Notes under the pieces: generated by a model
What the model saw: only the letters and a program-made list of their open reading frames with translations
What the model was told of the DNA's origin: nothing
Databases searched by the model: none
Origin: Sthenelais limicola
Taxonomy: Eukaryota; Annelida; Polychaeta; Phyllodocida; Sigalionidae
Assembly (NCBI GenBank): GCA_942159475.1
Contig: OW804096.1
Coordinates: forward strand, 39,183,744-39,247,743
Length of the DNA stretch: 64,000 bases
Reading direction: 5' to 3'
In this document: in pieces, positions 21,559 through 32,475 of the stretch
Layout: each line of letters opens with the position of its first letter
Numbering within the stretch: the first letter of the stretch is position 1
Made by a program: the position numbers and the translations under genes

Positions 21559-22020
21559 GGTTCTACTCAACAATAACAATAGTATGTCATGCAATTTACA
21601 ACTATTTCTTTTAAAAAGAATCAAACTTTAGGCCTAGTAGACACCGGAATGCCAACGTCACTCCTAGGGTTATGTGGTTGCTACAAAAGCAGTTCTGGAT
21701 TTGACAGTTTGGAAAGCCTGGTAGATTTAAACCTAATAAACTAATGTTCTTTATTATGCACTCTCTTTTTCTTGCCATCATTATACATGCTAGATTTACA
21801 GTTAGTGTGGTTTATACTTATAATTTACTAAGATTTGAGAATAAAGGTTTAAAAAAGGTTTTTCCCATGTTGAGAAATGTAGTTCAAAAGTGACTTTTGA
21901 AGAGGCTAAGGGAAGATCTTAGAACAGTTTAACTTGTAATAATAATAATAATATAAAGGTAATTATGATAAATCTATTAGATTTGAGTCACTATAAATCT
22001 AATATATGTCCCTCTCCTAT
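20345..22020. repeat. Intron sequence with paralogue at 31.16-32.3 kb
   Basis: Intron of the 96-residue gene. The segment at 20,500-20,570 (TCATGGAATATTAATGCTGC, then TAGTAAGTCTCTG) and that at 21,990-22,180 recur at 31,185-31,240 and 32,270-32,440. A TG repeat followed by 18 or more Gs lies at 21,525-21,560. Confidence 0.6.
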
Positions 22021-22037
22021 AGATTCCTCTAGTCAAG

Positions 22038-22150
22038 ATGTACCTACCTCTGTAGCAATATGATCCTCTAAATAACAACGCTCATAGCATCCAACAGGTA
22101 AGATTTCCTTGGAGGAAAGCAGTCAAATGGAAACTGTCGGCCAGGCATTT
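22038..22150 (-). pseudogene. Degenerate exon, copy 1
   Basis: The minus strand encodes MPGRQFPFDCFPPRKSYLL in one frame and, after a shift, CYERCYLEDHIATE, which ends at a clean donor (GAG then GTAGGTACATC). The paralogue at 32,300-32,410 has the second frame intact across SPKKSYLLNCYERC. Both copies carry small indels, so this is a decayed exon of an unrecognised protein. It does not fit the splice phase of the flanking 96-residue gene. Confidence 0.5.
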
Positions 22151-22186
22151 TCATGAGGCTGCAACTTCAAACAAACACATTAATTA

Positions 22187-24647
22187 GGGTGGGGCTCCCG
22201 AAAATGTCCATTTTGCCAAAATCACCCATTTTAATTCCATAATTTATTCGGATTTCATGCCACATTACCAATTGTACAGTATTTTGTACCTTCCCAAGTC
22301 TATAATAAGGACATATTGAGAAATATATATGAAAATTCATTTTTATGCAAAAAAATAATATTTTTATGTTAGAAAATGTCCCCAAATGCATGTCCCTGGC
22401 ATAAATTCTTTTTTGTTTCAATGAAAAGTTTTATAAAACTTATAAATTTGTTACTTGTCTTTAATTCTTCATGAAGCATATGTAAGAATCTCCTTCTGAG
22501 TTTATTTTTTAATTTAATTTTGTTTTATTTATTTTATTATTTTCTGTCTTTTCATTCACATCCCTCCAAATAACTTATGAAGATTATTCATAAATTGATA
22601 AAATCCACAATAAAGGTTCTACCTAGGAAATGTTTTGCTTTCGGTTTTGTGTTCTTGATATAGTCCCATATCACATAAAACTTTGAATTTTTATTTTTTT
22701 CCAATTTTGACCATACTCATGGTTCCATAAATTTGAGACATAGACATTCTGAGTTTGACTGCCTTTTCTTCTCACAGTGATAAAGTGCATTTTTATTCAA
22801 ATATTCATGAAAATACATATGTGATTATGCACATTTATTTGATATTTACCCATCTTATATGTTGACTTTGAATATATTAGCAGAGAACCCACCTTCTGAG
22901 TATGTGTTGTGTTCGGGGACAGGGGTGTTGTGTTCGGGGACAGGGGTGTTGTGTTCGGGGACACAGAGATTATGACCAAAAAGTAATGAAATTAAAAAGT
23001 AATGGGAAAATCGACTAAACCCTTCATTTATGCATTAAATTTTGTATATAACCCATTGGTTATATTTCCATTGACTGCTTATTTTCCCCTAGACAAAGGG
23101 GTTGTTGTGTTCGGGGAGGGGATGGGGTGTTGTGTTCGAGGACGGGGGTGTTGTGTTCGGGGACGGGGGTGTTGTGTTTGAGTCATAGAAACAATTAGGA
23201 AAAAAGATAAAATTGAATAATAAATCCTATACAATTCATTTGTGTATGCAATTGTATGCATGAACTATTGGTTATATGGCCATTAAATGCTGAGTTTCAC
23301 ATAGAAAAGGGAGGTGTTGTGTTCGGGGACAGGGTGGGGTGTTGTGTTCGGGGACAGGATGGGGTGTTGTGTTCGGGGACAGGGGTGTTATGTTTGGGTA
23401 CATATATGCTATGATGAAAAAATGATAAAATTGAAAACTAAAGTATTCGATTTGATTGTGTATATAATTCTGAACATAAATATTTGGTTATATTCCAAAT
23501 GACTACTTTCTTTCCCTTAAATTAAGGGGGTGTTGTGTTCGGGGACAGGGTGGGGTGTTGTGTTCGGGGACAGGGGTGTTGTGTTCGGGTACAAATATGC
23601 TATGACCAAAAAATGATTAAATTGAATGATAACGAAAAAGTAAACTATTCTAATCATTTCTCTCTGTAATTCTGCACATACATCTTTGGTTATATTCCCA
23701 TTTACTGCTTGGCTTTTACCTTATAAATGGGGTGTTGTGTTCGGGGACAGGGGCCTTTAAACAGCATGAGTAAATTGGTAATTAAAGTGAAAATATGAAT
23801 AATAGAATCAAAATTAATCCGAAATAAGACACCCCTATGGGTATCAGATGAATACAGACATAGATAATGGCAATATAATAGGTATTTACAGGTATTTTTG
23901 CAATATTTGTGTGTATGTTGTGTTCGGGGACAACCCAGAAAATACAATATTTATTATAAAATAGTAAAAAAATATAAATATAGGCCTGAGTTGTATCAAG
24001 TTAAATCGATATATGTAGTATGAAAGTAGAAATAATACTTAAATTCCATAAAAATTGACATGTGTTGTGTTCGGGGACTGGGATAGCATAGTGTTCTTCC
24101 TTGGTCCAATAAATTCATGTTTTTTAATGAGATAATAATAAAAATAGGTAGAAGCAGGTAGAAAACTCCTCCAAATTCTGAGTTATCCTTTAAAAAAGCA
24201 GAAAACATAAGATATTCAATTTTACATCAGTTAGCAGGGAAAACTTTGGAATAGAATTGGCAGTGAAGCAATTCTGGTTGAAGGAACAGGAAATAGAAAT
24301 GAATAAATACATGAAATATCATATAAACTATTTATTTCTTAACTAAATACAACAGAACTCATGAAAATCTAAATAGACGAGGAGTAATAACAACAATATA
24401 ATGCTATTTTCCTTTTTTATACAATTTTGTTCATTTCCTCCCCGAACACAATAGGCACTGTGGCCAAAAATGGAGACTTTTTGGATACACTTCATGGGAA
24501 ATCAGAAAAAGCTCAGAAAAATTTATAATTTTAGTATGTTTAGGCTTGTACCATTGGCTATGATCAGGAGAAGGCTCAGATAAATTAAAAGAAAAGAAAA
24601 TTTTGACTTTATTTTTTTGAAAGTGGACATTTTCGGGAGCCCCGCCC
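22187..24647. mobile_element. Family E non-autonomous DNA transposon, 2,461 bp
   Basis: Terminal inverted repeats of 24 bp with one mismatch, starting GGGYGGGGCTCCCGAAAATG, are flanked by ATTA on both sides (22,183-22,186 and 24,648-24,651). The paralogous region at 32,430-32,460 lacks the element and shows the empty site. No transposase ORF. The interior carries clustered GTTCGGGGACAGG motifs. A truncated second copy lies at 26,117-26,389. The superfamily is not identified. Confidence 0.9.
22903..24080. repeat. Periodic GTGTTGTGTTCGGGGACAGG array
   Basis: Seven clusters of one to three copies of TGTTGTGTTCGGGGACAGG start at 22,903, 23,101, 23,314, 23,531, 23,732, 23,915 and 24,062. They are separated by about 150-220 bp of AT-rich spacer that is itself related (TTGGTTATATTCCCATTTAC, ATGACCAAAAAATGAT). 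It is a higher-order tandem repeat in family E. Short minus-strand ORFs rich in PRTQH are its translation. Confidence 0.85.
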
Positions 24648-25460
24648 ATTAAATCATGTTAATCAAGGTCAATAGGCGAGGAAACCATTAATTGAATAAG
24701 TGATGGCAAGAGCGACCTTTGCAAGAGTTTAAGACCTAAACTGGTCCATCATAATAAGGTAATAAGTCTGATATACAAACCACTGGGCATTAAAATGAAA
24801 TTACATTGGTTTTCTGGGAAACAGTCAAAAACTTTAATAAGTTTCCCAATCACAAAATGATGTATTATTTACCAAGGTCAAAAGCATATATACAGCAAAT
24901 AGTGACAGACAGAGAAATAGGCAGACTGATGGAGAGACAGACAGACACAGACGTCAGAGAGAGAGAGAGACAGGCAGATAGGGCTATAGACAGATGGATG
25001 GAGAGAGGCAGACACAGACACAGGAGGGAGAGACAAACTGATAGATCTAGAGAGGTGGGAGGGGAGAAGTGGGGGGAGGAGTTCCAAATTGTACAGTAAT
25101 ACTTGGACATAGATATACTTCCAAATTTTGGTGTAATATTTGGACAAGATCTTTTAATATCTTTAGCAGAAACAACTGTCACAGAAAGATTAAACCGCAT
25201 TTCACCACACAGCTCTTAGCAACTCAAGACAGACTCCATGCATCTTAGTGGTCTCTCTCTACTATCATTCACAAGGGAGTATACATACAGTACATCTCGG
25301 GTCGACATAAGCCTTGGGTCAGTACTCATATTGTGGATGATTGGACCGATGGAGGTTCTCATCCACCCACCTATCCAAGATTGATTCAATTGTAGGCGTA
25401 AAATTAGAGATATCAGGGGCAGAGGCTAATATCAAAATGGTCAGCTGCATTATACCATAC
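24648..25460. other. Intron sequence, with a GA-rich tract
   Basis: At 24,900-25,075 the plus strand is a degenerate GAGAGACAGACAG tract of about 175 bp. ORFs on both strands through it are simple-sequence artefacts. The rest of the interval shows nothing coding. Confidence 0.5.
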
Positions 25461-25605
25461 CTTTATTGATGTCTGCTCTCTGGCTGTAGTAAGTTTCTTG
25501 CTGGAGCTTCAGCACTTCAGCATTCACACGACTAACGCTTGGCTTCTTGACTGTTAGCATCCTCATCTTCCTCACAGGGTCCAGGCTGCCAAGCGATGCA
25601 TCCAT
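25461..25605 (-). CDS. First recognised coding exon of a 96-residue protein
   Basis: The exon is 25,461-25,607. It begins after a clean acceptor (AACTTACAG) and ends AATAAAG before the donor GTATGG. Its ATG lies two bases in; from there 48 codons plus one base are open: MDASLGSLDPVRKMRML, VKKPSVSRVNAEVLKLQQ, then YYSQRADINK. Spliced to 20,336 it gives 96 residues. The protein is basic and likely helical around the LKLQQET segment; no signal or membrane segment. Since an acceptor precedes the ATG, at least one more upstream exon exists. A donor at 28,168 (CATAAG then GTAAGT) is a candidate but does not continue this frame, so it would be 5' untranslated or lead to another exon. Family unknown. 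Confidence 0.6.
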
Positions 25606-25607
25606 AT

Positions 25608-26110
25608 CTGTAAGTTAACGGTAATGTTAAAAGTCAAATTCTTTATATATAGAAATAGATTGTTCCACAACAATGATGTATGCTTCTTTGTATTTTTGAG
25701 AGAAGTCAAGGTGGCCTTAAGGGCATTGAAAGACTGTGTAACGTACGGTCCTGTGAATGATAGGGAGTTCAAACTATGGGAGGGTTTATATAACAAGTTG
25801 TAAAAGGGTCATAAGGGTAAGGAGTAGATGTTAAGATATATAAAAATTTTCGGGATTGAATTGTTCGAAAGAGTTAAGTTATAGGAAGGCATAAAATATA
25901 ACAAGTGTAATGTAAGATGTTATATTTCAGAAAGAACGCGGAAAACTACACAGATGAGTGGTGGGCCATAACAGCGCATTGTAATATCTAGATGAAACCG
26001 CTGGGTCAGGGTTCTTTGTTGATATATTGAATAAAGATAAATTTTTGTAAAAACCCTGGACCAGATTAGCATGTCATTTGTAGCAAAACCGAACTGGATT
26101 GAAAAATACA
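25608..26110. other. Intron or upstream sequence
   Basis: AT-rich. The frames of 74 and 63 codons show no domain. Nothing else was seen. Confidence 0.35.
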
Positions 26111-26116
26111 TGCCCT

Positions 26117-26389
26117 CCCAGGTTGTGTTATGTTTGAGGACAGCTCAGTGTTATGTTCGGGGAGGAGGTGTTTTCGGGCACAAAAAGGATGACGAAAAAA
26201 AATGATGATGATAATCTGAATAATAATGAAAAAGTAAACTATGCTAATGATTTCTGTGTGTGATTCTGGTGAAGTTAGGCGTTCATCAGAAAAGTTTCTA
26301 TTTTTAGTATGTTTAAGCTTGTACTGGCTATGACCGGAAGAAGGCTTAGATGAATTAAATTAAAGTGAACATTTTCGGGAGCCCCACCC
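26117..26389. repeat. Family E transposon, truncated copy
   Basis: The right terminus (ATTTTCGGGAGCCCCACCC) and subterminal sequence of family E are preceded by two decayed TGTTATGTTCGGGGA motifs. The left half is missing. Confidence 0.75.
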
Positions 26390-26465
26390 ATAATCATATA
26401 ATGACTGACAGCCTAGCTTTCCTGTAGCCTATACTAGGCCTCGACTCCCAGCGAGGCCTATCAAA

Positions 26466-26849
26466 GTATCGTAATGTCAGAAAAGTCTATTGTCAGGTCA
26501 GAAAAGTCTATCGCGAAGTATCGTCAGGTCAGAAAAGTTTATCGTCGGGTCAGAAAAGTCTATCGCGAAGTATCATAATGTCAGAAAAGTCTATCGTAAT
26601 GTCAGAAAAGTCTATCGTCAGGTCAGAAAAGTCTATCGTATTGTCAGAAAAGTCTATCGCGAAGTATCGTCAGGTCAGAAAAGTCTATTGCGAAGTATCG
26701 TCAGGTCAGAAAAGTCTATCGTAATGTCAGAAAAGTCTATCGTCAGGTCAGAAAAGTCTATCGTCAGGTCAGAAAAGTCTATCGCGAAGTATCGTCAGGT
26801 CAGAAAAGTCTATTGTCAGGTCAGAAAAGTCTATCAAAACGTCAGAAAG
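26466..26849. repeat. Minisatellite of GTCAGAAAAGTCTATCG units
   Basis: Fifteen copies of GTCAGAAAAGTCTAT in 384 bp, joined by three linker types (CGTAAT, CGTCAG, CGCGAAGTATCGTCAG). A plus-strand frame of 142 codons stays open through it but is low-complexity (KVYR, SEKS) with no conserved domain, so it is not called as a gene. Confidence 0.9.
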
Positions 26850-28168
26850 AGGAAGCTGTCTGGTCTGATTTATTATGATAAATTATGTGATGATAATTGT
26901 GTAGGCCTACATGTGTGATGAGTAATCTGATAGTAAAAGGCCTTAAGTACTACAGGGTAGGGAAGACCCCCTCTTGAATCCCATTTCCCATTTTTTATTA
27001 GCCCCATTTCCCGAATCCCACAGGTTGCAATCCCATTTTTCTATTTGCAATCCCTACCTGGAAAAATTCAACCTGGCTCCCTATCCTGTTAAGTATTATT
27101 AGTAAACATTACTCTGTGATATGCATTGCTGATATAATTAGCCTGACCTAGCCCCTCCCTGCCCCCCCTCCCCGCAAACATCAACCATAGACCTAACTTT
27201 ATATGGAGACCTGCCAAGTTGTGGGGATTGAAATGCGGGAGGTTTTCTGTATTAGTGTCCCAACCCACCACTAGGGGGGGTCTGGGTGCATGCCCCCCCC
27301 CCCCCCCCCCCCCAAAAAAAAAGGTGGGTTTTTTTTTAGTGCCATCAGGAAATTGCCTTAACAATTAAAAGTTACACAAGATCTTTGAATTTTAATGATA
27401 TCCTAATAAATAAGATAACATATCTTTTTATTTACACTTTCATTTACATTTAACCATCAACTTTTATTCATTCTGGCACTGGCACTGGTGAGCGACTTGA
27501 GGCTGCGCGACTTTGGGGTGTCAAAAGTGTCAGTTGTCATACTCACACTCTTCTCAAAGTGGCTGTTGCCGACGGCCAATGAATGCCAATGTGTAGAGAG
27601 TATAAATTTACGAAAATTGCAGTTTATATATGCACTAATTTATGTATTCGTAACAAGTTTAAATTCCCCATTCCTGTTCCATATAGGCCTACTGCAGGGC
27701 TAATAGGGTCGACGAACGAATATTTATTGTTCAAAAGTGTGCGAGATTGCTATCATTTTTCTGCTGGAGGTTTTGTCTCCTTTGCGGGTAGGCGGGAGGA
27801 ATTACGCAAATGCAGGAGCCTCCCGCAGGATGCGGGAGTCTTGGTAGGTCTGTATATGAATAATAAACATGGGCCATAAAAAGTACAATTTCTTGTGAGA
27901 AGCAAATATTCTTGGCTCCGCGCAATGAGCGAGGACTCTATGGCAATGCTAACATAGCCGCCATTTTGTTTATTGGATTGCGTAACAGTGTGCACAATGT
28001 AGGCCTAATGGTGTAATGTTTGACGAGAATTGTGTGTCCACTGGTCCATAAAATCAAGTACTGCCTTCTTTCCCATTTACCCCCCTGAATCTCACTCACC
28101 CACCCCTCCCGAAAACGGCCGTCAAAACGAAATAATAGATCTAATGAACAGGAATGCATGTAACTTAC
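26850..28168. other. Non-coding interior with homopolymer runs
   Basis: A C run followed by an A run lies at about 27,294-27,322, and a GCGGGAG cluster at 27,780-27,840. GCCGCCATTTTGTTTATTGG at 27,958 recurs as GCCGCCATATTGTTTATTGG at 34,460, a second match to the region right of the compartment. Confidence 0.4.
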
Positions 28169-28204
28169 CTTATGTGTTACAACCAACGATTTCAGCTGGT
28201 CCAA
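28169..28204 (-). other. Candidate 5' exon end with splice donor
   Basis: The minus strand reads ACACATAAG, then GTAAGTTAC, a near-consensus donor, preceded by a short open frame (MDQLKSLVVTHK). It could be the first exon of the gene at 25.6-20.2 kb, but direct joining shifts the frame. Low support. Confidence 0.25.
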
Positions 28205-28429
28205 AAGTAGGTCACCGTAGTTGACTTCTCACTCGCTGGGTGGCGTGCGTGGTGCACCATGTAGGCCTAGGGATAGGTAGGCGGATGCATAACGCTTAGA
28301 TTTATTAAATTTTGGTTGTTTCGGCGTGCGTAACTCATTGGGCGTGTTTATTCCAATCCTACAATATGTTTTGTTGACCTTGAGTTGATTTTATGAAATC
28401 CAAAAATGCATCCAAAACTCAATACGAAA

Positions 28430-28628
28430 AACGCTGCGCGAATACGGAGCACATCATATTTCGTCTCCGTGATTCAAATGACCGTTTTTCGTATCAGAAG
28501 TTCAGGCAATTTCGTCACCACAGTTCACCAGTAGCGTTCGCGGTGCTCGGTAAACAAAAATCGTCACACTGAAGACGAAATAACTTGCCGCTCCATATCG
28601 CGCAGGTACGGTGCGCGGGAGAGTGTAT
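28430..28628. repeat. GC-rich inverted end, right
   Basis: ATACGAAAAACGCTGCGCGAA near 28,421 and the terminal TGCGCGGGAGAGTGTAT are the inverted counterparts of the left end at 17,653-17,850. CpG-rich. Confidence 0.6.
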
Positions 28629-28639
28629 GGGGTCGTCCA

Positions 28640-31160
28640 GACAACCAGCTTTTACCTATATATCTTTAGTGTGAGTGTACAACATCATATTTTGAGAGAT
28701 ATATGTCGGACAACCATATTTTGGAAAGTGGTTGTTGTGTGGACACACACATTTTGAAGCTATTCTTTCAACCCTGTAAATCAACAGTTTGATGGAATAT
28801 TGACAATTCACTACATGAATTGGTGTCCTGTTACAATTCGATATAATTTTCATTTATAATTTAAAAAAATAACAGTAGAGAGATATAGAATAACTATCTA
28901 ACATTGACCGCTTTTAATAGATTAGAATAGAATAACTATCTAACAAAGGTCCCATACATATACATAGTGACATCATGAAAATGCATGTTATGATATCTTG
29001 GTATCATTGAATCTGGCTCCTCATAATGAATGCCCCATAGTGCTCAGTGCTGGTAGAATGAAGAAATCTTGGGGTGAAAAGCCTTGCATCATTGCTGGAT
29101 CCCATTCCTTGTGTTGTATTAATTTTGATGTACGTCCTGTAAATAAAAGGAATTTTTTATTACATATTTTAGAGTACAATTTTGTTTTCAAAATTCCGTT
29201 CATGCTGGAGGGGCTCTCATTTCAGCACCCATGTTCATAGGGTCATTAGGTGCTAGAAGCTGGCCAATTCCCTCCAGAATACCTGGGAGCTGGCTCCCGA
29301 TGTGCATTAGAACAGTATGACGTGGTTGTGACTTGTACCTTTACACCTGATTCTCACCTGGTGCTTAACCACTGGAAATCGTAAACGGTTGTGAGTGTCA
29401 TAACTTGATTTTACAATGCTCTACAGACCCGATTTATACATGCAGTCCTGATACTCTCAATGATGCACTTTCAACCAGGTGTATCGAATACAGTTTGGAT
29501 GCACTCAGCTAGCCACATTCAATGCTCTGTACACCCAATGTCCAGATATAAGTTTGACAAAGTGCGCATATCAACCTTTGAAGAATAAATCCCCATATAC
29601 TTTAGAATAGCCTAATTTTGCATGTGGCCTACTCTTTAGAGAACATGACATCGTTTTTTCACCCATCTAACCATCCACAACGACTGCCACACAGCTACAG
29701 GGAGTGAGTATTAGGCCTGGTGGAAAAGGGATATATAATATGCCTATATGAAGTAATTACTTTTTCCCTATATTATAGGTGCGACTGGCGCAGTGGCACA
29801 GTTATCAAAATTGCTAAAACCAGTGAAATAATGGGGATAATGGAATTTTGGATGGGTGTGATTTATTGGTATTTTACAGAATAGTACCATGCGGTCAGGA
29901 TATCTCTCACATCAGGAACAAATCTAATGCTATTTTTTCTGAGAATGGTAGGTCTCGAATGTACTCTCATATCTTGGGGAATTGGGTTACATACACAAAC
30001 TTTATAGCTAATGAAAGCAGAGAGAATAAGGAATCCAACCATAAGCACCATTTTGGTTTCACCACAACGAGGAGAGCGTATTCCTATGCGTAATTTTTAC
30101 GGCTACTTGGCATAATTAATGGATGAAACTGTGAATTCAGGGGTTTGGAGTGAGTGTCAGAGAGTGTAGTGTCAGATGCATGTGCGACAGTGAGTGTGAA
30201 TGCCAGCTGAGTGACAAGTGCCAGGTATATTATGGTCTCTTAATTGTGGCTTCATTATGGTGTATAATGTTATGGTGATTATGTGCGTTAAAGAGCCGTT
30301 AACAGAAAAAGAATGTTTAGGTTATAGAAATGAACATTTGAGATTCGCAAATAAACACAATTATAAAGTCTCTTATTATATCTTTAAATGCAAGTTGTTT
30401 ACTTGTTGGAAAGAGGGTAGATATGCAAACTTTGCATCTCAGAAGAGCATGCAGATGCAAAATACAATACCCTGTTTTGATGCACATCTCAATAGAGCAT
30501 CCTGATGCACATACATTATGCTATACACTCCAATTAAAGCAGTGCAACAATGTATAAATAAAGAAAACTTGTGAGGTAGAATGGTTCCTTGTGCGAATGT
30601 ACAGTTCCAACGTAGAGTTGAACAACACAATTCATATCAGTCTGTCCGAGGACAAGTTAAAATTATTAATCTGTAAAGGGTTGATCTTCCCAAATAGAAT
30701 TGTTTTGAACATGAATTTTGAATGATTTGGGATCGTCGTTTGGAGTTCATTCCCAGAATATGAGATCCGATGAAGTATTGATTTTTTTAGCTGTTCGTTT
30801 TTTTTTGTTATTTGTTTTCTTCATAGATTGATCCACTAATTTACGAATTATAAAAATTCCACTAGACATAATTACTATAAAAAATCATTTAGACACAATA
30901 CTCATCTAACTCAAATTAACACCAAGAAAAGTACTTCTCTTATTTGGGGAAACTTTGACTGACGTTCATTAATTCAACTGCATGTAGCTAGTGCATTGAT
31001 ACTCGATTTATATACATAACTTTGATATGCATTGTTTAAGTGCATCCGATGATGCACATTGCATCAGGTGCAAAACCAGGTGCAAAACTGTTTTTTTCAG
31101 CGGATTGTACTTATGTGTCTGGTCAGTGGCACTTTTACATGCACTGGTGGATTTTCTAAT
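28640..31160. other. Spacer
   Basis: No gene found. Short frames (60-95 codons) show no domain or codon pattern. At 30,430-30,510 and 31,030-31,085 there are dispersed GCATC/GATGCA-rich strings only. Confidence 0.4.
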
Positions 31161-31298
31161 GCACCTCGGGAGGGGTTTAAATTCCTTAAAAGTCATGGAA
31201 TATTAATGTTGCTGCTAGATGTGTGTGTGTCTCTGATAAAAGGTGATTAAAATATATCTACTCTATTATTAAATCTATTATATATAAATAATTAAATA

Positions 31299-32241
31299 CA
31301 GTGTGCAACATAGTGAATTGGGAGAACAGAGACCGTCAGTATCTGCCAAATTGTAACAGTGGAGACCGACAGGATTTTACAGAGACCAAAAAAAGGGGTG
31401 CGTTGATATGGTAAATAACATGCACAAAATAAGATTGTCTAATTTGTAGATCCGATTTCATATATACAACTTATAAGATATATGCTTTATTTCATCCAGA
31501 ATATTTTAAATCGTCTTGAACTTGTTTATAGTTAGAGAATTCCTTTTTCTTGGAGTTTAGCGGTTTTCACTTTTAATGAGCCAAATATTCACTAATGCTT
31601 GGTCTGAAAATATATAGACTATAGGTAATCTGATGGCCGATTGTCCCCTCTCTTCCCCACCTGCTCCCCCTTCTCTGACTCCCTTCCTTCCGTCTCCCTC
31701 TTTTGACCGTGTGCGGATCGGGGGAGGGGGGATATCATGCCCCCTAGACCCCCACACTGCTTTTTTTCTCGGACAAATTTTTGATAGCCCTGATGCAAAA
31801 CAAGATAAAAAAAATCCAAAGATCCCGCATTTATGAATCCCAATATTTTGAAACAGCATCCCCCCATAAATTAAAATTATAAGGGTTAAGATTTCTGAAG
31901 GTGCAACATTACCTCTCACTGAGGCGATTTTAAATATCATAGAAATAGTTTTAAAAATTATATATAGGCTATTGAGAAAAGGTTCTCCTCAGATAAAAAC
32001 CTCATATTTACTGTTTAATTTGAGATCCTGGCCCAAGAGAGAGACTAAGCTTAATAAGTAGTGCCTTCATGTCAATCAAAAGTGATTAAAAAATAACCGA
32101 GAATACAAAAAGTTTATACAATAATTTTATCACTTGTTCATCTCACTGGAGACAGTCGGACTCGGCCTCATATCAATATCAGAGACCGACACAAATTCAA
32201 TGGAGACCTGGGCGTCGGTCTCTGAGTTATGTTGCACACTG
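31299..32241. mobile_element. Family F inverted-repeat element, 943 bp
   Basis: Starts CAGTGTGCAACATAG and ends with the inverse, TATGTTGCACACTG. The interior has GGAGACCGACAG-type motifs near both ends. AAATA lies next to both termini (one extra G on the right), which may be the target duplication. A pyrimidine-rich patch at 31,640-31,700 gives incidental ORFs on both strands. Confidence 0.65.
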
Positions 32242-32299
32242 GAAATATATAATCTATTATATCTAATCTCCTATTCATTGCTCTAGTAAGGATGTACCT

Positions 32300-32410
32300 A
32301 CCTTTGTAGCAATATGATCCTCTAAATAACAACGCTCGTAGCAGTTCAACAGGTAGGATTTCTTTGGAGAAAAGCGGTCAATGGAAATGTCGGCCAGGCA
32401 CTTTCATGGG
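32300..32410 (-). pseudogene. Degenerate exon, copy 2
   Basis: The minus strand encodes ADISIDRFSPKKSYLLNC and then YERCYLEDHIATK up to a donor (AAG then GTAGGTACATC). An in-frame TGA lies just upstream, and two single-base losses relative to copy 1 break the N-terminal part. The product is unrecognised. Confidence 0.5.
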
Positions 32411-32475
32411 GCTGCCACTTCAAAGGAAAACATCAAATCATATTAATCAAGGCCAATGGGAAAGAATACCATTAA

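Larger units (their letters stand above)
17650..28632. mobile_element. Candidate large element or compartment bounded by inverted ends
   Basis: The left boundary ATACACTCTCCCGCGCA (17,653) is matched in inverse by TGCGCGGGAGAGTGTAT ending at 28,628. Both sides continue inward with GCGCAGCGTTTTTCGTAT-type motifs in mirrored orientation, and a GACAACCA string lies outside each end. The interior (about 11 kb) holds a spliced two-exon gene and a nested family E transposon. No transposase was recognised. It could be a large non-autonomous DNA transposon or two separate repeat ends facing each other. Confidence 0.45.
31160..32475. repeat. Diverged paralogue of 20.5-22.2 and 24.65-24.7 kb
   Basis: TCATGGAATATTAATGTTGC at 31,192, the decayed exon at 32,300-32,410 and the flank to ACCATTAATTAATTGG at 32,475 correspond to the intron region of the 96-residue gene. 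It carries the empty site of the family E insertion and its own insertion, family F. Confidence 0.7.

Noticed and set aside
22903..24080. Spaced identical short repeats that superficially resemble a CRISPR array
   Set aside because: Repeats occur as clusters of one to three, spacers are related to each other and too long (150-220 bp), and the array lies inside a eukaryotic DNA transposon.
26490..26918. A 142-codon Lys/Arg/Ser-rich ORF that could look like a basic nuclear protein
   Set aside because: It is the translation of a 15-unit minisatellite, with no non-repetitive coding part.
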